A DNA stretch of 64,000 bases from Chitinophagaceae bacterium (lineage in GTDB: Bacteria > Bacteroidota > Bacteroidia > Chitinophagales > Chitinophagaceae): positions 62,001-126,000 of the forward strand of contig JAMLHL010000006.1 of assembly GCA_023957125.1 (NCBI GenBank). The letters run 5' to 3'. Positions 16,842-26,015 of the stretch are shown here, piece after piece. Both the position numbers and the translations under genes were made by a program. Position 1 is the stretch's first letter. The number at the start of each line of letters is the position of its first letter. The notes below the pieces were generated by a model. It saw nothing but the letters and a program-made list of their open reading frames with translations, was not told the origin of the DNA and did no database searches.

Positions 16842-17001
16842 ATTTTGGAATTTTGAACGGCCCGGGAAACTATTGTAAGGGTATTCAACCACCATGCCGG
16901 ATGATCAGATGGTTGGTAATGCGTGAAGAACCTACGGTTGCCCGCCATGAATGCGATGAATTGTTTAAGCAAATGTAACCATAGTTTTATAAAATTTAAA
17001 C

Positions 17002-17009
17002 TAAGTTTG
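17002..17009 (+). promoter_or_regulatory. glmM: Promoter -7 element of glmM
   Basis: TAAGTTTG matches TAnnTTTG exactly and lies 23 bp before the GTG start. No convincing -33 tetramer is present at the expected distance. Confidence 0.45.
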
Positions 17010-17032
17010 CACCCATAAAAATTATTAGCACT

Positions 17033-18418
17033 GTGGCACTGATTAAGAGCATTTCCGGGATAAGGGGTACGATCGGGGGGCAGCCAGGTGAAACACTTTC
17101 ACCATTGGATGTTGTAAAATTCACAGCGGCGTATGGAAGCTGGCTGTTGAAAAACACGGGAAACAATAAAGTAGTGGTTGGAAGGGATGGAAGGATAAGC
17201 GGACCTTTAATTCAAAATATTGTTGTAAGTACTTTGAACGCCCTGGGAATTGAAGTGATAAATGTAGGTTTGAGTACTACGCCTACCGTTGAGATCGCCG
17301 TGGTGATGGAAGGAGCCGGCGGCGGTATTATTCTTACGGCCAGTCATAATCCCAAAGAATGGAATGCCCTGAAATTACTGAACAGTAACGGTGAATTTAT
17401 TTCGGCTGCGGATGGCAGGGAAGTGTTGGAAATTGCAGCTTCGGAGCAGTTTAATTTTGCGCCGGTAGATAAGCTGGGAACCGTCCGGGAAGATGATTCG
17501 TATCTTCAAAAACATATAGAGGCGATAGGTGCGCTTGATCTGGTAAATACTTCGGTGATCAGGGAGAGGAAATTTAAAATTGTAGTGGATGCGGTAAACA
17601 GTACGGGCGCCTTATTTGTTCCCGCTTTATTGCAGGCTTTGGGTGTGGAAGCGCAAAATATAACGGTGATCAACGAAGAAGTAAACGGGAAGTTTGCCCA
17701 TAACCCGGAACCGTTGCCCGAAAACCTGGTGGGATTGAGCAATGCGGTGCAAAGGAATGGGGCCGATTTGGGAATCGCCGTGGATCCGGATGTGGACAGG
17801 CTGTGTTTTGTATGTGAAGACGGCAGCATGTTTGGAGAAGAATATACGCTGGTGGCCGTTGCCGACTACGTGCTGGGTAAGCGGCCGGGCAATACGGTCA
17901 GTAACCTCTCCTCCACCCGGGCATTGAAGGATATCACCCTCCGCCATGGCGGACAATATTATCCCAGCGCGGTAGGAGAGGTGAACGTGGTAGCCAGGAT
18001 GAAGGAGGTGAACGCGGTAATAGGAGGCGAAGGTAACGGAGGGGTGATATTGCCCGAATTGCATTATGGCCGGGATGCGCTGGTGGGCATCGCATTATTT
18101 TTGACCCACCTGGCAGGGTCGCAAAAAAGTATAAAACAACTGAGACGTACCTATCCCGATTATTTTATCAGTAAAAACAAGTTGGAGTTGGAAGCGGGGG
18201 TGGATGTGAAAGAAATCTTTGAGAAGATCAAAGCCAAATATAAGAATCAGCCCGTCAATACGGAAGACGGCCTGAAGATTGAGTTTGACAACGACTGGGT
18301 GCATCTGCGCACCAGCAATACAGAGCCGATCATCCGCATTTACGCAGAGAGTAATTTTGAATCTACAGCTAATAATATAGCCATGCGGCTGATGCAGGAT
18401 ATCAGGGAATTGAAGTAA
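17033..18418 (+). CDS. glmM: Phosphoglucosamine mutase-type phosphohexomutase
   Basis: Converts glucosamine-6-phosphate to glucosamine-1-phosphate for peptidoglycan and lipopolysaccharide. Four alpha-D-phosphohexomutase domains are visible: the opening ISGIRGTIGGQPGE, the phosphoserine loop TASHNPKEWN (Ser104), the metal loop AVDPDVDRLCF, the sugar-specificity loop GGEGNGGVI, and the phosphate-binding RTSNTEPIIRIYAE at the C-terminus. The length, 461 residues, is standard. Start codon is GTG at 17033. The GEGNGG loop is seen in GlmM/ManB-type enzymes of this phylum, so a phosphomannomutase activity cannot be ruled out. A cysteine desulfurase follows 47 bp downstream. Confidence 0.88.
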   Translation: MALIKSISGIRGTIGGQPGETLSPLDVVKFTAAYGSWLLKNTGNNKVVVGRDGRISGPLIQNIVVSTLNALGIEVINVGLSTTPTVEIAVVMEGAGGGIILTASHNPKEWNALKLLNSNGEFISAADGREVLEIAASEQFNFAPVDKLGTVREDDSYLQKHIEAIGALDLVNTSVIRERKFKIVVDAVNSTGALFVPALLQALGVEAQNITVINEEVNGKFAHNPEPLPENLVGLSNAVQRNGADLGIAVDPDVDRLCFVCEDGSMFGEEYTLVAVADYVLGKRPGNTVSNLSSTRALKDITLRHGGQYYPSAVGEVNVVARMKEVNAVIGGEGNGGVILPELHYGRDALVGIALFLTHLAGSQKSIKQLRRTYPDYFISKNKLELEAGVDVKEIFEKIKAKYKNQPVNTEDGLKIEFDNDWVHLRTSNTEPIIRIYAESNFESTANNIAMRLMQDIRELK

Positions 18419-18465
18419 AGTGTCTTTGTATCTCCGTTGATGCAGGGAGACAAAACCGGAAGTTC

Positions 18466-19596
18466 ATGCACGACAGAATTTATTTTGATAATGCCGCTAC
18501 CACGGCGCTTGCTCCGGAGGTTCTGGAAGCAATGATGCCTTATCTGACTGAAAAATTCGGCAATCCTTCCTCCGTGTATTCGTATGGGAGGGAAAGCCGG
18601 AATGCGATTGAAACCGCCAGGAAACAGGTGGCGCAGGCGCTCAATGCCCATGCCGGGGAGATTTTTTTCACCAGTGGCGGTACGGAAAGTAACAACACGG
18701 CTATTACCGGCGCTGTGAGAGATTTAGGTTGTAAACGGATCATTTCGTCGCCTATTGAACACAACGCCGTTTTGAATACCATTGCGTACCTGCAGATGCG
18801 TGGCGAAGCGCAGTTTTTCCCGGTAAAGCTTTTGTCCGACGGGCATATTGACCTGGAGCACCTGGAGCAATTACTGGCTGCAGATGCGGGGAAGACATTG
18901 GTAACCCTTATGCACGCCAATAATGAAATCGGCAACCTGCTGGACATAGAAACCGTGTCGCGGATGTGCCGGCAATATGGCGCGGTCTTTCATTCGGATA
19001 TGGTGCAGACGGTAGGGCATTACCCTATAGACCTGCAACGCACGCCGGTTCATTTTATCTCCGGCTCCGCGCATAAGTTTCACGGCCCCAAAGGGGCAGG
19101 TTTGTTGTATATCAATGAAAAAATACATGTGGAACCCTTTTTGCATGGCGGCGGTCAGGAGAGAAAGATGCGTTCCGGAACGGAAAATTTATATGGTATT
19201 GTAGGTCTGGCCGGGGCTTTAAAGTTGGCTTTGGACGGGTATGAAAAGGATAGTGCGTATATACGGTCGCTGAAAAAGTATATGGCGGAGCAGTTGAAAA
19301 ACTTTATCCCCGGTATTGAATTCAATGGAGATTACAGCGGGCGGAGCCTGTACACCGTATTGAATGTGAGTCTCCCCAAAAGCGAAAAATCAGAAATGCT
19401 TTTATACAACCTGGATATGAATCAGATCTGCGTATCTGCCGGCAGCGCCTGCTCCAGCGGTGCGGTCAGAGGGTCGCATGTCATCCGGGCATTAAACAGG
19501 GATCCGGACACTGTGGCGCTGCGGTTTTCTTTTTGCAAACATAATACCAGGGAAGAGGTGGATACGGTAGTTGAGAAGCTAAGAGAATTGGTTTGA
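18466..19596 (+). CDS. Cysteine desulfurase (NifS/IscS class)
   Basis: PLP enzyme that takes sulfur from cysteine for Fe-S clusters and tRNA thiolation. Conserved features include FDNAATTALAP at the N-terminus, the PLP-binding Lys204 in SAHKFHGPKG, HSDMVQTVG, GGGQERKMRSGTEN, and the catalytic Cys329 in VSAGSACSSG. Length is 376 residues. Its 3' end overlaps the convergent coaE gene by 18 bp. No iscU or iscR lies nearby, so it could serve MnmA or a SUF system encoded elsewhere. Confidence 0.92.
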   Translation: MHDRIYFDNAATTALAPEVLEAMMPYLTEKFGNPSSVYSYGRESRNAIETARKQVAQALNAHAGEIFFTSGGTESNNTAITGAVRDLGCKRIISSPIEHNAVLNTIAYLQMRGEAQFFPVKLLSDGHIDLEHLEQLLAADAGKTLVTLMHANNEIGNLLDIETVSRMCRQYGAVFHSDMVQTVGHYPIDLQRTPVHFISGSAHKFHGPKGAGLLYINEKIHVEPFLHGGGQERKMRSGTENLYGIVGLAGALKLALDGYEKDSAYIRSLKKYMAEQLKNFIPGIEFNGDYSGRSLYTVLNVSLPKSEKSEMLLYNLDMNQICVSAGSACSSGAVRGSHVIRALNRDPDTVALRFSFCKHNTREEVDTVVEKLRELV

Positions 19597-20187
19597 TATT
19601 TTTGGGGACTGCAATAATAAATATTCATGAAGGGAAAGCACCTGGGGGATCAGTAAGCGCTGCTCATCGTTGTACAAGACAAAATCACAAAGTTTCATTT
19701 TCATTTCCTCGTTGATCTGGTTGTTCATTCGTTTGATCACCGATTCCCGGTCTGTGCCGTCCCGTTGCATAGTCCTTTGCACCCGAAGATGTTTCGGCGC
19801 ATAAACGCCGATCACCAGATCAAGTTCTTCCTGCGATCCGCTTTCGAATATTAAGGCGGCTTCCTTGATGATGTATGGGGCATTTTGTTGTTGCATCCAG
19901 TTTTTAGCCGATTGAATAACGGCAGGATGAACCAGGGAATTTAAAGTTGCCAGATTCTCTTCGTTTTCAAAAACCAGGGAAGCTATGTAGTTACGATCAG
20001 GCGCTCCCCGGGTATAAGCCTTTGTTCCAAAATGCCGGATGATCGCTTTTTTAAGCGCTTCGTCTTCGTTCATAATGGTTTTGGCCGCGATATCCGCGTT
20101 AAAGACCGGTATTCCCAATAGCATGAAGATGCGGGAAACCGTGGTTTTGCCAGAGCCGATTCCACCGGTTAAGCCAACTTTCAGCAC
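19579..20187 (-). CDS. coaE: Dephospho-CoA kinase
   Basis: Last step of coenzyme A synthesis. P-loop GGIGSGKT at residues 8-15, the NADIAAK substrate segment and LVHPAVIQSAKNW are typical. Length is 202 residues. It overlaps the cysteine desulfurase gene tail to tail by 18 bp. It is the distal gene of a block nusB - DUF1573 - yajC - coaE read leftward. In many relatives a YbbR-like gene sits between yajC and coaE. Here there is only an 86-bp spacer with a hairpin. Confidence 0.93.
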   Translation of the reverse strand: MLKVGLTGGIGSGKTTVSRIFMLLGIPVFNADIAAKTIMNEDEALKKAIIRHFGTKAYTRGAPDRNYIASLVFENEENLATLNSLVHPAVIQSAKNWMQQQNAPYIIKEAALIFESGSQEELDLVIGVYAPKHLRVQRTMQRDGTDRESVIKRMNNQINEEMKMKLCDFVLYNDEQRLLIPQVLSLHEYLLLQSPKISNQFS

Positions 20188-20213
20188 GATAATTAAGTTA
20201 TATGAAAAACAAA

Positions 20214-20247
20214 AATCCGAAATCCTTTGATATCAGGGTTCCGGATT
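20214..20247 (-). terminator. Terminator-like hairpin after yajC
   Basis: On the minus strand AATCCG and CGGATT (complement of 20242-20247 and 20214-20219) enclose a long loop containing the palindrome TGATATCA. A T-rich tract (TTTTTGTTTTTC) follows. It would separate yajC from coaE, at least partly. Confidence 0.4.
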
Positions 20248-20273
20248 GGATGATATTTGATTAATGGACCGGG

Positions 20274-20606
20274 CTATTTCTTGTCAGCAGAAACTCCGCT
20301 GTTCAGTTGTTTGCTCCATTCCATACTCACGGCGGTTTTTTCGATCCGCAGGTAGCTTCCGGGGCTTACCTCTAACTGAATAGTATTATCTTCTATTTTT
20401 TCTATTTTACCATGGATCCCCGCGATCGTAACTATTTTGTCACCTCTCTGCAGGCTGTTTTGAAAGTTTTTGGCTTCTTTGGCCTTTTTGGTTTGCGGAC
20501 GGATCATGAAAAGGTAAAATACGGCAATAATTCCCACCAGCATAATCATCTGCATCATCTGGGCATTGCCGCCGCCACTTTGTAATAAAACGAAATAATG
20601 GTTCAT
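20274..20606 (-). CDS. yajC: Preprotein translocase accessory subunit YajC
   Basis: A 110-residue protein with one N-terminal membrane helix (MIMLVGIIAVFYLFMIRPQ). This is followed by the family hallmark RPQTKKAKE, LQRGDKIVTIAGIHGKI and YLRIEKTAV. YajC associates with SecDF at the translocon. It sits between a DUF1573 lipoprotein gene and coaE, an arrangement common in Bacteroidota. Confidence 0.93.
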   Translation of the reverse strand: MNHYFVLLQSGGGNAQMMQMIMLVGIIAVFYLFMIRPQTKKAKEAKNFQNSLQRGDKIVTIAGIHGKIEKIEDNTIQLEVSPGSYLRIEKTAVSMEWSKQLNSGVSADKK

Positions 20607-20629
20607 GTTGAATTTTTAGATTAAAGTTG

Positions 20630-21067
20630 CTAACTTTTTTTATTTACAATTACATTAAAGATTAGTTGATAAGCTTCCGGCCGTGTATTAGAGATTACGG
20701 TAATGGTTTTGTGGTTCGGACCGGGTTTATTCTGACTGTTGAATAAGGCTTTGATGCTGCCTTCCTTTCCGGGGGCTATGGGTTCCAGGGGTTTTTCAGC
20801 CACCGTACAGCCGCAGGACGGCCGTACATCCTTTATGATCAGCGGATGATCGCCGGTATTTTTAAAGCGGTACAGTATCTCTATTTTTTCTCCTTCCGTT
20901 ATGGCGCCTTTGTCTAAGACAGAATCTAACCACTGCACCGTGGTATAGGCTTCGGGATCCTGCACTTCGGTATTGTTATCTGCTTTTGCCGGTTGATCCC
21001 CGGCCGATTGGCAGGCTGAAAACAGCATACTTGCAGAAATACATATTAAAAAGAACCACTTTGCCAT
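20630..21067 (-). CDS. DUF1573 lipoprotein
   Basis: A 145-residue lipoprotein (ISASMLFSAC, Cys19) with an Ig-like DUF1573 domain. It has IEILYRFKNTGDHPLIIKDVRPSCGCTV, then FNSQNKPGPNHKTITVISNT. The SCGCTV motif is characteristic of this family. Function is unknown. Its place 23 bp upstream of yajC and 67 bp downstream of nusB is a conserved neighbourhood in the phylum and suggests a role in envelope biogenesis. Confidence 0.85.
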   Translation of the reverse strand: MAKWFFLICISASMLFSACQSAGDQPAKADNNTEVQDPEAYTTVQWLDSVLDKGAITEGEKIEILYRFKNTGDHPLIIKDVRPSCGCTVAEKPLEPIAPGKEGSIKALFNSQNKPGPNHKTITVISNTRPEAYQLIFNVIVNKKS

Positions 21068-21134
21068 AGTACGCCCGGTTTTTGAAACAGCAAATGTACG
21101 TGTTTGCGAACTATTCCCTGCCTTATTTAGCCTA

Positions 21135-22061
21135 CTAATTTGCGGATTTTTTATAGGATATTTTATGCAGCTTATCCTGCGACAGCAACTCTTTATGGAT
21201 ATTGTCCAGGATGCCGTTCACAAATTGCCCGCTTTGGGAAGTGCTGTATTCTTTTGCCAGGTCTATGTATTCGTTGATCGTTACTTTGGTGGGGATGGTT
21301 TCAAAGTACAGGAATTCGCAAACGCCCATCTTCATCAATATCATGTCCAGCGCGGCTATTCTTTCAACATCCCAGTTTTTTAATTTGGGGCGGATCAGTT
21401 CCATGCAATAGGCTTCTTTATCTAATACGGTTTGGAGCAGGTCGGTGGCAAATTTTCTCTTTTCCTCTCCCAGCAGGTCCTGGAAATTATAGTTTAGCGG
21501 TTTTTGCAGGAAGTTGAGTATTAATTGTCTCATCATTTCTGCATCGTCATCCCAATGGATAAAATTATCTTCCATTTCAGAAATAAAATCATCGTTGGCC
21601 AGCATCAGGTCGGTAAAAATATATTCCAGGATATCTTTTTCCGTTTTCCGGTCGCGTCCCTGCAGGGCAATGTATTCTTTATATACCGGGCTTTCAGTGA
21701 GCAACTGGTAGGTTTTCCGGATAAGATCAGGATTGTCCCATTGCCCGGGTTTGATCTCTTTCCGGGCCTTTTGATACGAAGGGTTTTCCCTGATCTTCCA
21801 GAGCAATTCGTTGCCGGCTATTTTAATATTGACATTCAGATCCTGTTCGGTAGGTAAGTGCTTGGACGAACGGTGAAGCGAATCTTTCTCGGCATATCCC
21901 GCCACCTGCATAAGATAATGTATCAGATAAACGAAGATGTCTCCCGATTGCGCCAGGTGCCTTTCTAGTAGTTTGTCGGCTTTGTCTTTTTGATCTTCCG
22001 CTGCCTCAATGGCATACAATGTCTGCATTATTTTGATCCGGATATTTCTTCTGCTGATCAT
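21135..22061 (-). CDS. nusB: Transcription antitermination factor NusB (long Bacteroidota form)
   Basis: A 308-residue protein, about twice the size of E. coli NusB, as is usual in this phylum. It opens with ISRRNIRIKIMQTLYAIE, and the true NusB RNA-binding helical domain lies in the C-terminal 130 residues (IAALDMILMKMGVCEFLYFETIPTKVTINEYIDLAKEYSTSQSGQFVNGILDNI). It acts in rRNA antitermination with NusA, NusE and NusG. It is the first gene of the leftward block, and its promoter lies beside a tandem-repeat region. Confidence 0.93.
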   Translation of the reverse strand: MISRRNIRIKIMQTLYAIEAAEDQKDKADKLLERHLAQSGDIFVYLIHYLMQVAGYAEKDSLHRSSKHLPTEQDLNVNIKIAGNELLWKIRENPSYQKARKEIKPGQWDNPDLIRKTYQLLTESPVYKEYIALQGRDRKTEKDILEYIFTDLMLANDDFISEMEDNFIHWDDDAEMMRQLILNFLQKPLNYNFQDLLGEEKRKFATDLLQTVLDKEAYCMELIRPKLKNWDVERIAALDMILMKMGVCEFLYFETIPTKVTINEYIDLAKEYSTSQSGQFVNGILDNIHKELLSQDKLHKISYKKSAN

Positions 22062-22084
22062 GGTAAAGAGCTGTTATGCGGCGG

Positions 22085-22115
22085 CGAAGGTAGCGTAAAA
22101 CTGAGAAAGTTGCAA
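22085..22115 (-). promoter_or_regulatory. nusB: Candidate nusB promoter
   Basis: On the minus strand TTG (complement of 22113-22115) is followed after 20 nt by TACCTTCG (complement of 22085-22092), a seven-of-eight match to TAnnTTTG. The leader would be about 20 nt. Confidence 0.4.
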
Positions 22116-22129
22116 GTTGTAGGTTTCAG

Positions 22130-22750
22130 GTGGTCGGTTTCAGGTTTCAGGTCTCAGGTTGCAGGGTGTTTTTAGTTTGGGGTGTGGGGTTAGCTGTGAG
22201 TCGTGAGCCATCAGCAATGAGCTAATACGGATACTTCATCAACTCCTTTGCGCCTTGGCGTCTCTGCGTGAAGTTAATGCTAATTAAGAGTTTTCAGGCT
22301 TGAGGTTGCAGGTTGCAGGTTGCAGGTTTCAGGTTGCAGGGAGGGGGAGTTTTTAGTTTGGGGTGTGGAGTAGGGGTTAGCTGTGAGCCATCAGCCATCA
22401 GCAGTGAGCTAACGGGTACCTCATCAACTCCTTCGCGCCTTGGCGTCTCTGCGTGAAGTTAATGCTAATTAAGAGATTTTAGGTCGTAGGTCTCAGGGAG
22501 CAGGTTGCAGGGTGTTTTTAGTTTGGGGTGTGGAGTAGGGTCAGCTGTGAGCCGTGAGCCATCAGCAATGAGCTAATACTGATACTTCATCAACTCCTTT
22601 GCGCCTTTGCGTCTCTGCGTGAAGTTAATTCTAACTAAGAGGTTTCAGGCTTGAGGTTGCAGGTCTCAAGTCGCAAGTCGCAGGGGTTTCAGCGATACCT
22701 ACCTCATACCTGTAACCTGCAACCTGAGACCTCATACCTCATACCTATTT
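22130..22750. repeat. Three-unit imperfect tandem repeat (about 165-181 bp) with 7-nt subrepeats
   Basis: The block TTTTTAGTTTGGGGTGTGG recurs at 22169, 22350 and 22515 (periods 181 and 165). Each time it is followed by a TGAGCCATCAGCAATGAGCTAA-type stretch and a TTTGCGCCTTGGCGTCTCTGCG-type stretch ending in GTGAAGTTAATGCTAATTAAGAG. Between the units lie degenerate heptanucleotide runs of the type CAGGTTG/CAGGTTT/CAGGTCT. The array ends at 22697-22746 with the same heptamers in inverted orientation (ACCTGCAACCTGAGACCTC), so the edges could pair. It fills the whole space between nusB and groES and holds no credible gene. Confidence 0.75.
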
Positions 22751-22945
22751 CAATTCTTCTTTCCTATGTGCAAATTTGGCATGTTTCCCGGGGTCGTTGT
22801 CTGCCAACTTTTTCCCGGATCAGTGGGAACGGGGGAAAAACTGTAATTTTTTCCTGCCAGGACGCTTTGGCATGTTATTCGTTCGGCAAAGGTGTTTTAA
22901 AGATTTTCAAAATCAATCTTTGACCAACTCAAAAACTATTAAACT

Positions 22946-23227
22946 ATGGCTAAAAAGTTGAATGTAACTCCACTTCACGACAGGGTGATCGTAAAACCCG
23001 CTGCTGCAGAAGAAAAAACTGCAGGAGGTATTATTATTCCTGATACTGCAAAAGAAAAGCCCCAAAAGGGTACAGTTGTTGCAGCCGGGCCGGGTAAAAA
23101 AGATGAGCCGGTTAGCGTAAAATCAGGAGATACCGTTTTATATGGCAAATATGCCGGTACCGAAATCACCATTGATGGCGCCGATTACCTGATCATGAGG
23201 GAATCAGATATCCTGGCTATTGTTTAA
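22946..23227 (+). CDS. groES: Co-chaperonin GroES
   Basis: A 93-residue lid of the GroEL chaperonin. [13 protein letters not shown] at the start, the mobile loop [26 protein letters not shown], and the C-terminal [14 protein letters not shown] are all standard. It lies 75 bp ahead of groEL. No CIRCE/HrcA operator was recognised upstream. AATCTTTG at 22915-22922 is a seven-of-eight -7 element. Confidence 0.97.
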   Translation: MAKKLNVTPLHDRVIVKPAAAEEKTAGGIIIPDTAKEKPQKGTVVAAGPGKKDEPVSVKSGDTVLYGKYAGTEITIDGADYLIMRESDILAIV

Positions 23228-23302
23228 AGAGCCGGAAAATGATGGTGTCATTACACTACCCGATCTCAAATTTTAAATCTCAAATCTCAAATTATTAACA
23301 TT

Positions 23303-24940
23303 ATGGCAAAACAATTATTCTTCGAAGTAGAAGCACGCAATAAAATGAAACGCGGCGTGGACGTTCTGGCTAATGCGGTAAAAGTTACCCTCGGACCAAA
23401 AGGACGTAACGTAGTATTGGAAAAAAAGTTTGGCGCTCCCTCCGTAACCAAAGACGGGGTTACTGTTGCCAAGGAAATTGAACTGGAAGATCCCATCGAA
23501 AATATGGGCGCCCAGATGGTAAAAGAAGTAGCCAGCAAAACAGCTGACATTGCAGGCGATGGTACCACCACTGCCACCGTTTTGGCACAGGCTATCATCG
23601 GTGAAGGCCTGAAGAACGTAGCCGCCGGCGCTAATCCCATGGATCTTAAACGCGGCATCTCCAAAGCCGTTGAAAGAGTAGTTGAGCATTTGCGCAACCA
23701 AACCCAAACGGTAGGTTCTGACAGTAAGAAAATTCAGCAGGTGGCTTCTATTTCTGCCAATAATGATGAAACGATCGGAAAACTGATCGCTGAAGCTTTT
23801 GCAAAAGTGGGTAAAGACGGCGTTATCACGGTGGAAGAAGCCCGCGGTACGGAAACTTTGGTGGAAGTGGTAGAAGGGATGCAGTTTGATCGTGGATATG
23901 TTTCTCCCTACTTTGTTACCAACAGCGAAAAAATGGAAGCTGAACTGGAAAAGCCCTATATCCTGATCTACGACAAAAAGATCAGCGCTATGAAGGATAT
24001 CCTCCAGGTGCTTGAAAAAGTGGCTCAGCAGGGCGCTCCCTTACTGATCATTGCCGAAGACCTGGAAGGTGAAGCCCTGGCAACCTTAGTGGTGAATAAA
24101 TTACGCGGTACCCTAAAAGTAGCCGCCGTAAAAGCGCCCGGTTTTGGCGACAGAAGAAAAGAAATGCTGACCGATATCTCTATCCTTACCGGGGGAACGG
24201 TGATCAGCGAAGAATTAGGTCATAAATTAGAAGCCGCTGATCTGACTTCTCTGGGAAGAGCAGAAAGAGTGGTAATAGACAAAGACAATACCACGATCGT
24301 TGGTGGAAAAGGCAAGAAAGTGGATATCACCGGCCGTATCAACCAGATCAAGGCACAGATTGAAGTGACCACTTCTGATTACGACAAGGAAAAATTGCAG
24401 GAACGCCTGGCTAAATTAAGCGGAGGAGTAGCCGTACTGCACGTAGGTGCTGCAACGGAAGTGGAAATGAAAGAAAAGAAAGACCGTGTGGATGATGCGC
24501 TACATGCAACCCGCGCGGCTGTTCAGGAAGGTATTGTTCCCGGCGGTGGCGTAGCTTATATCCGCGCGGTGGAATCGCTGGAAAAATTCAAGGGAGTGAA
24601 TGAAGATGAACTTACCGGGATTGCTATCGTAAAGAGAGCTATCGAAGAGCCCCTGCGCCAGATCGTGGCCAACAGCGGTATCGAAGGCAGTATCGTAGTT
24701 CAGAAAGTGAAAGAAGGCACTGGTGATTATGGTTTCAACGCCAGGACGGAGGTATATGAAAACCTGTTCAAAGCCGGCGTGATAGATCCTACCAAAGTGG
24801 CTCGTATTGCCCTTGAAAATGCAGCTTCCATTGCAGGTATGTTGCTGACTACCGAATGTGTAATAGCCGACAAACCTAAGAAAGAAGAAGCCGCCGGTCA
24901 TAATCACGGTGCGCCTGATATGGGTGGCATGGGTTATTAA
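23303..24940 (+). CDS. groEL: Chaperonin GroEL
   Basis: A 545-residue protein-folding chaperonin. The signature stretches [19 protein letters not shown], the ATP-binding [28 protein letters not shown] and the C-terminal tail ending in GGMGY are present. It is the second gene of the groES-groEL operon and is followed by a strong terminator. Only one copy occurs in the window. Confidence 0.98.
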   Translation: MAKQLFFEVEARNKMKRGVDVLANAVKVTLGPKGRNVVLEKKFGAPSVTKDGVTVAKEIELEDPIENMGAQMVKEVASKTADIAGDGTTTATVLAQAIIGEGLKNVAAGANPMDLKRGISKAVERVVEHLRNQTQTVGSDSKKIQQVASISANNDETIGKLIAEAFAKVGKDGVITVEEARGTETLVEVVEGMQFDRGYVSPYFVTNSEKMEAELEKPYILIYDKKISAMKDILQVLEKVAQQGAPLLIIAEDLEGEALATLVVNKLRGTLKVAAVKAPGFGDRRKEMLTDISILTGGTVISEELGHKLEAADLTSLGRAERVVIDKDNTTIVGGKGKKVDITGRINQIKAQIEVTTSDYDKEKLQERLAKLSGGVAVLHVGAATEVEMKEKKDRVDDALHATRAAVQEGIVPGGGVAYIRAVESLEKFKGVNEDELTGIAIVKRAIEEPLRQIVANSGIEGSIVVQKVKEGTGDYGFNARTEVYENLFKAGVIDPTKVARIALENAASIAGMLLTTECVIADKPKKEEAAGHNHGAPDMGGMGY

Positions 24941-24973
24941 TATGGTTTCTGTTTTAAGAGGAAATCTCAATAT

Positions 24974-25006
24974 ATCCCGCTTCGGTTCCGAAGCGGGATT
25001 TTTTTT
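24974..25006 (+). terminator. Intrinsic terminator of groES-groEL
   Basis: ATCCCGCTTCGG (24974-24985) and CCGAAGCGGGAT (24988-24999) form a perfect 12-bp stem. Eight T (24999-25006) follow. It is 34 bp after the groEL stop. Confidence 0.92.
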
Positions 25007-25151
25007 ATTCCTAAAAAGTATTTCCGGCAGATCGCAGAGAGGGTAAATCAACGTAAATCAGCAATATCTGTAGAGAACATTTTTCTGTATTTCAGTATTG
25101 AGGAATTTGATAAGGAATTTTCAGTTAAATTTGAGATGGCATGTTTCCGAT

Positions 25152-25976
25152 ATGAGATGGAACTTCAAATATATATCGTTGTTATTGGCGGGGATACTTT
25201 TCGTTGGTTTGGTAGCCGCACAAGCACCTGCCGGAAAAAAGAAAAAAGGAAAATATAAGAAAAGCCCAAAGGAAATACCATTGGCTACGCAGCAGGTACT
25301 CGACGAAATAGCTGAAAACATGGTATGGGTAACCGGCGGTAAATTTATCATGGGTAATTTTTCCGGGGAAGCGGATGAGAAGCCGGAATTTGAGGTTACC
25401 ATTGACGGGTTTGCGATCAGTAAGTTTCCGGTAACGCAGGCGCAATGGATAGCCATCATGGGCAGCTATCCGGGCGAGTTTGCAGGCTGCGACCAATGCC
25501 CGGTGGAAATGGTGAGTTGGAATGATGCGCAGCGCTTTATTCAAACGCTGAATGAGCTTACCGGTAAAGCTTATACGCTACCCACGGAAGCCGAATGGGA
25601 ATACGCGGCTAAAGGCGGATTGAAAACGCAGCGCTTCAAGTACAGCGGCAGTAATAATATTGATCAGGCGGGCTGGTATGTTTTGAACAGCGGCCGGCAC
25701 CCTCATCCGGTTGGGGAGAAAACCCCCAATGAACTGGGGCTTTACGACATGACCGGTAATGTATGGGAATGGTGCCAGGACTGGTATAATAAAAACTATT
25801 ATGAATTACAACAGTATAATAATCCCACAGGGCCAAAAAACGGGGTTGCCCGGGTGAGAAGGGGAGGCTCGTGGTTTACCCAGGCTGTTAATTGCACCAC
25901 TTCTTCCCGGAACAGTGTGAAGCAGGATTATAAGGATGATGCAGGTGGATTCAGGCTGGCACAGTATCCGAATTGA
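25152..25976 (+). CDS. SUMF1-fold (FGE-like) exported protein
   Basis: This protein has a signal peptide (YISLLLAGILFVGLVAAQA) followed by a Lys-rich linker and an FGE-sulfatase/SUMF1 fold. The fold shows MVWVTGGKFIMGNFSGEADEKP, FPVTQAQWIAIMG, CPVEMVSWNDAQRFIQTLN, YTLPTEAEWEYAAKGG, NELGLYDMTGNVWEWCQDWY and RVRRGGSWF...GGFRLAQ. True formylglycine-generating enzymes need two active-site cysteines near the C-terminus. Here only one Cys is found in that segment (AVNCTTSSRNS). It is therefore unlikely to mature the sulfatases further along. Many such proteins in this phylum work in gliding/secretion or as uncharacterised binding proteins. The ATG at 25152 is preferred over 25098 because it places the signal peptide at the N-terminus. 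Confidence 0.8.
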   Translation: MRWNFKYISLLLAGILFVGLVAAQAPAGKKKKGKYKKSPKEIPLATQQVLDEIAENMVWVTGGKFIMGNFSGEADEKPEFEVTIDGFAISKFPVTQAQWIAIMGSYPGEFAGCDQCPVEMVSWNDAQRFIQTLNELTGKAYTLPTEAEWEYAAKGGLKTQRFKYSGSNNIDQAGWYVLNSGRHPHPVGEKTPNELGLYDMTGNVWEWCQDWYNKNYYELQQYNNPTGPKNGVARVRRGGSWFTQAVNCTTSSRNSVKQDYKDDAGGFRLAQYPN

Positions 25977-26015
25977 AAATGTGAAAATGTGAGAATGTGA
26001 GAATGTGGAAATGCA

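Noticed and set aside
22750..22945. CIRCE (HrcA) operator upstream of groES
   Set aside because: No TTAGCACTC-N9-GAGTGCTAA-like inverted repeat was found.
25152..25976. Active formylglycine-generating enzyme
   Set aside because: Only one of the two expected C-terminal active-site cysteines is present.
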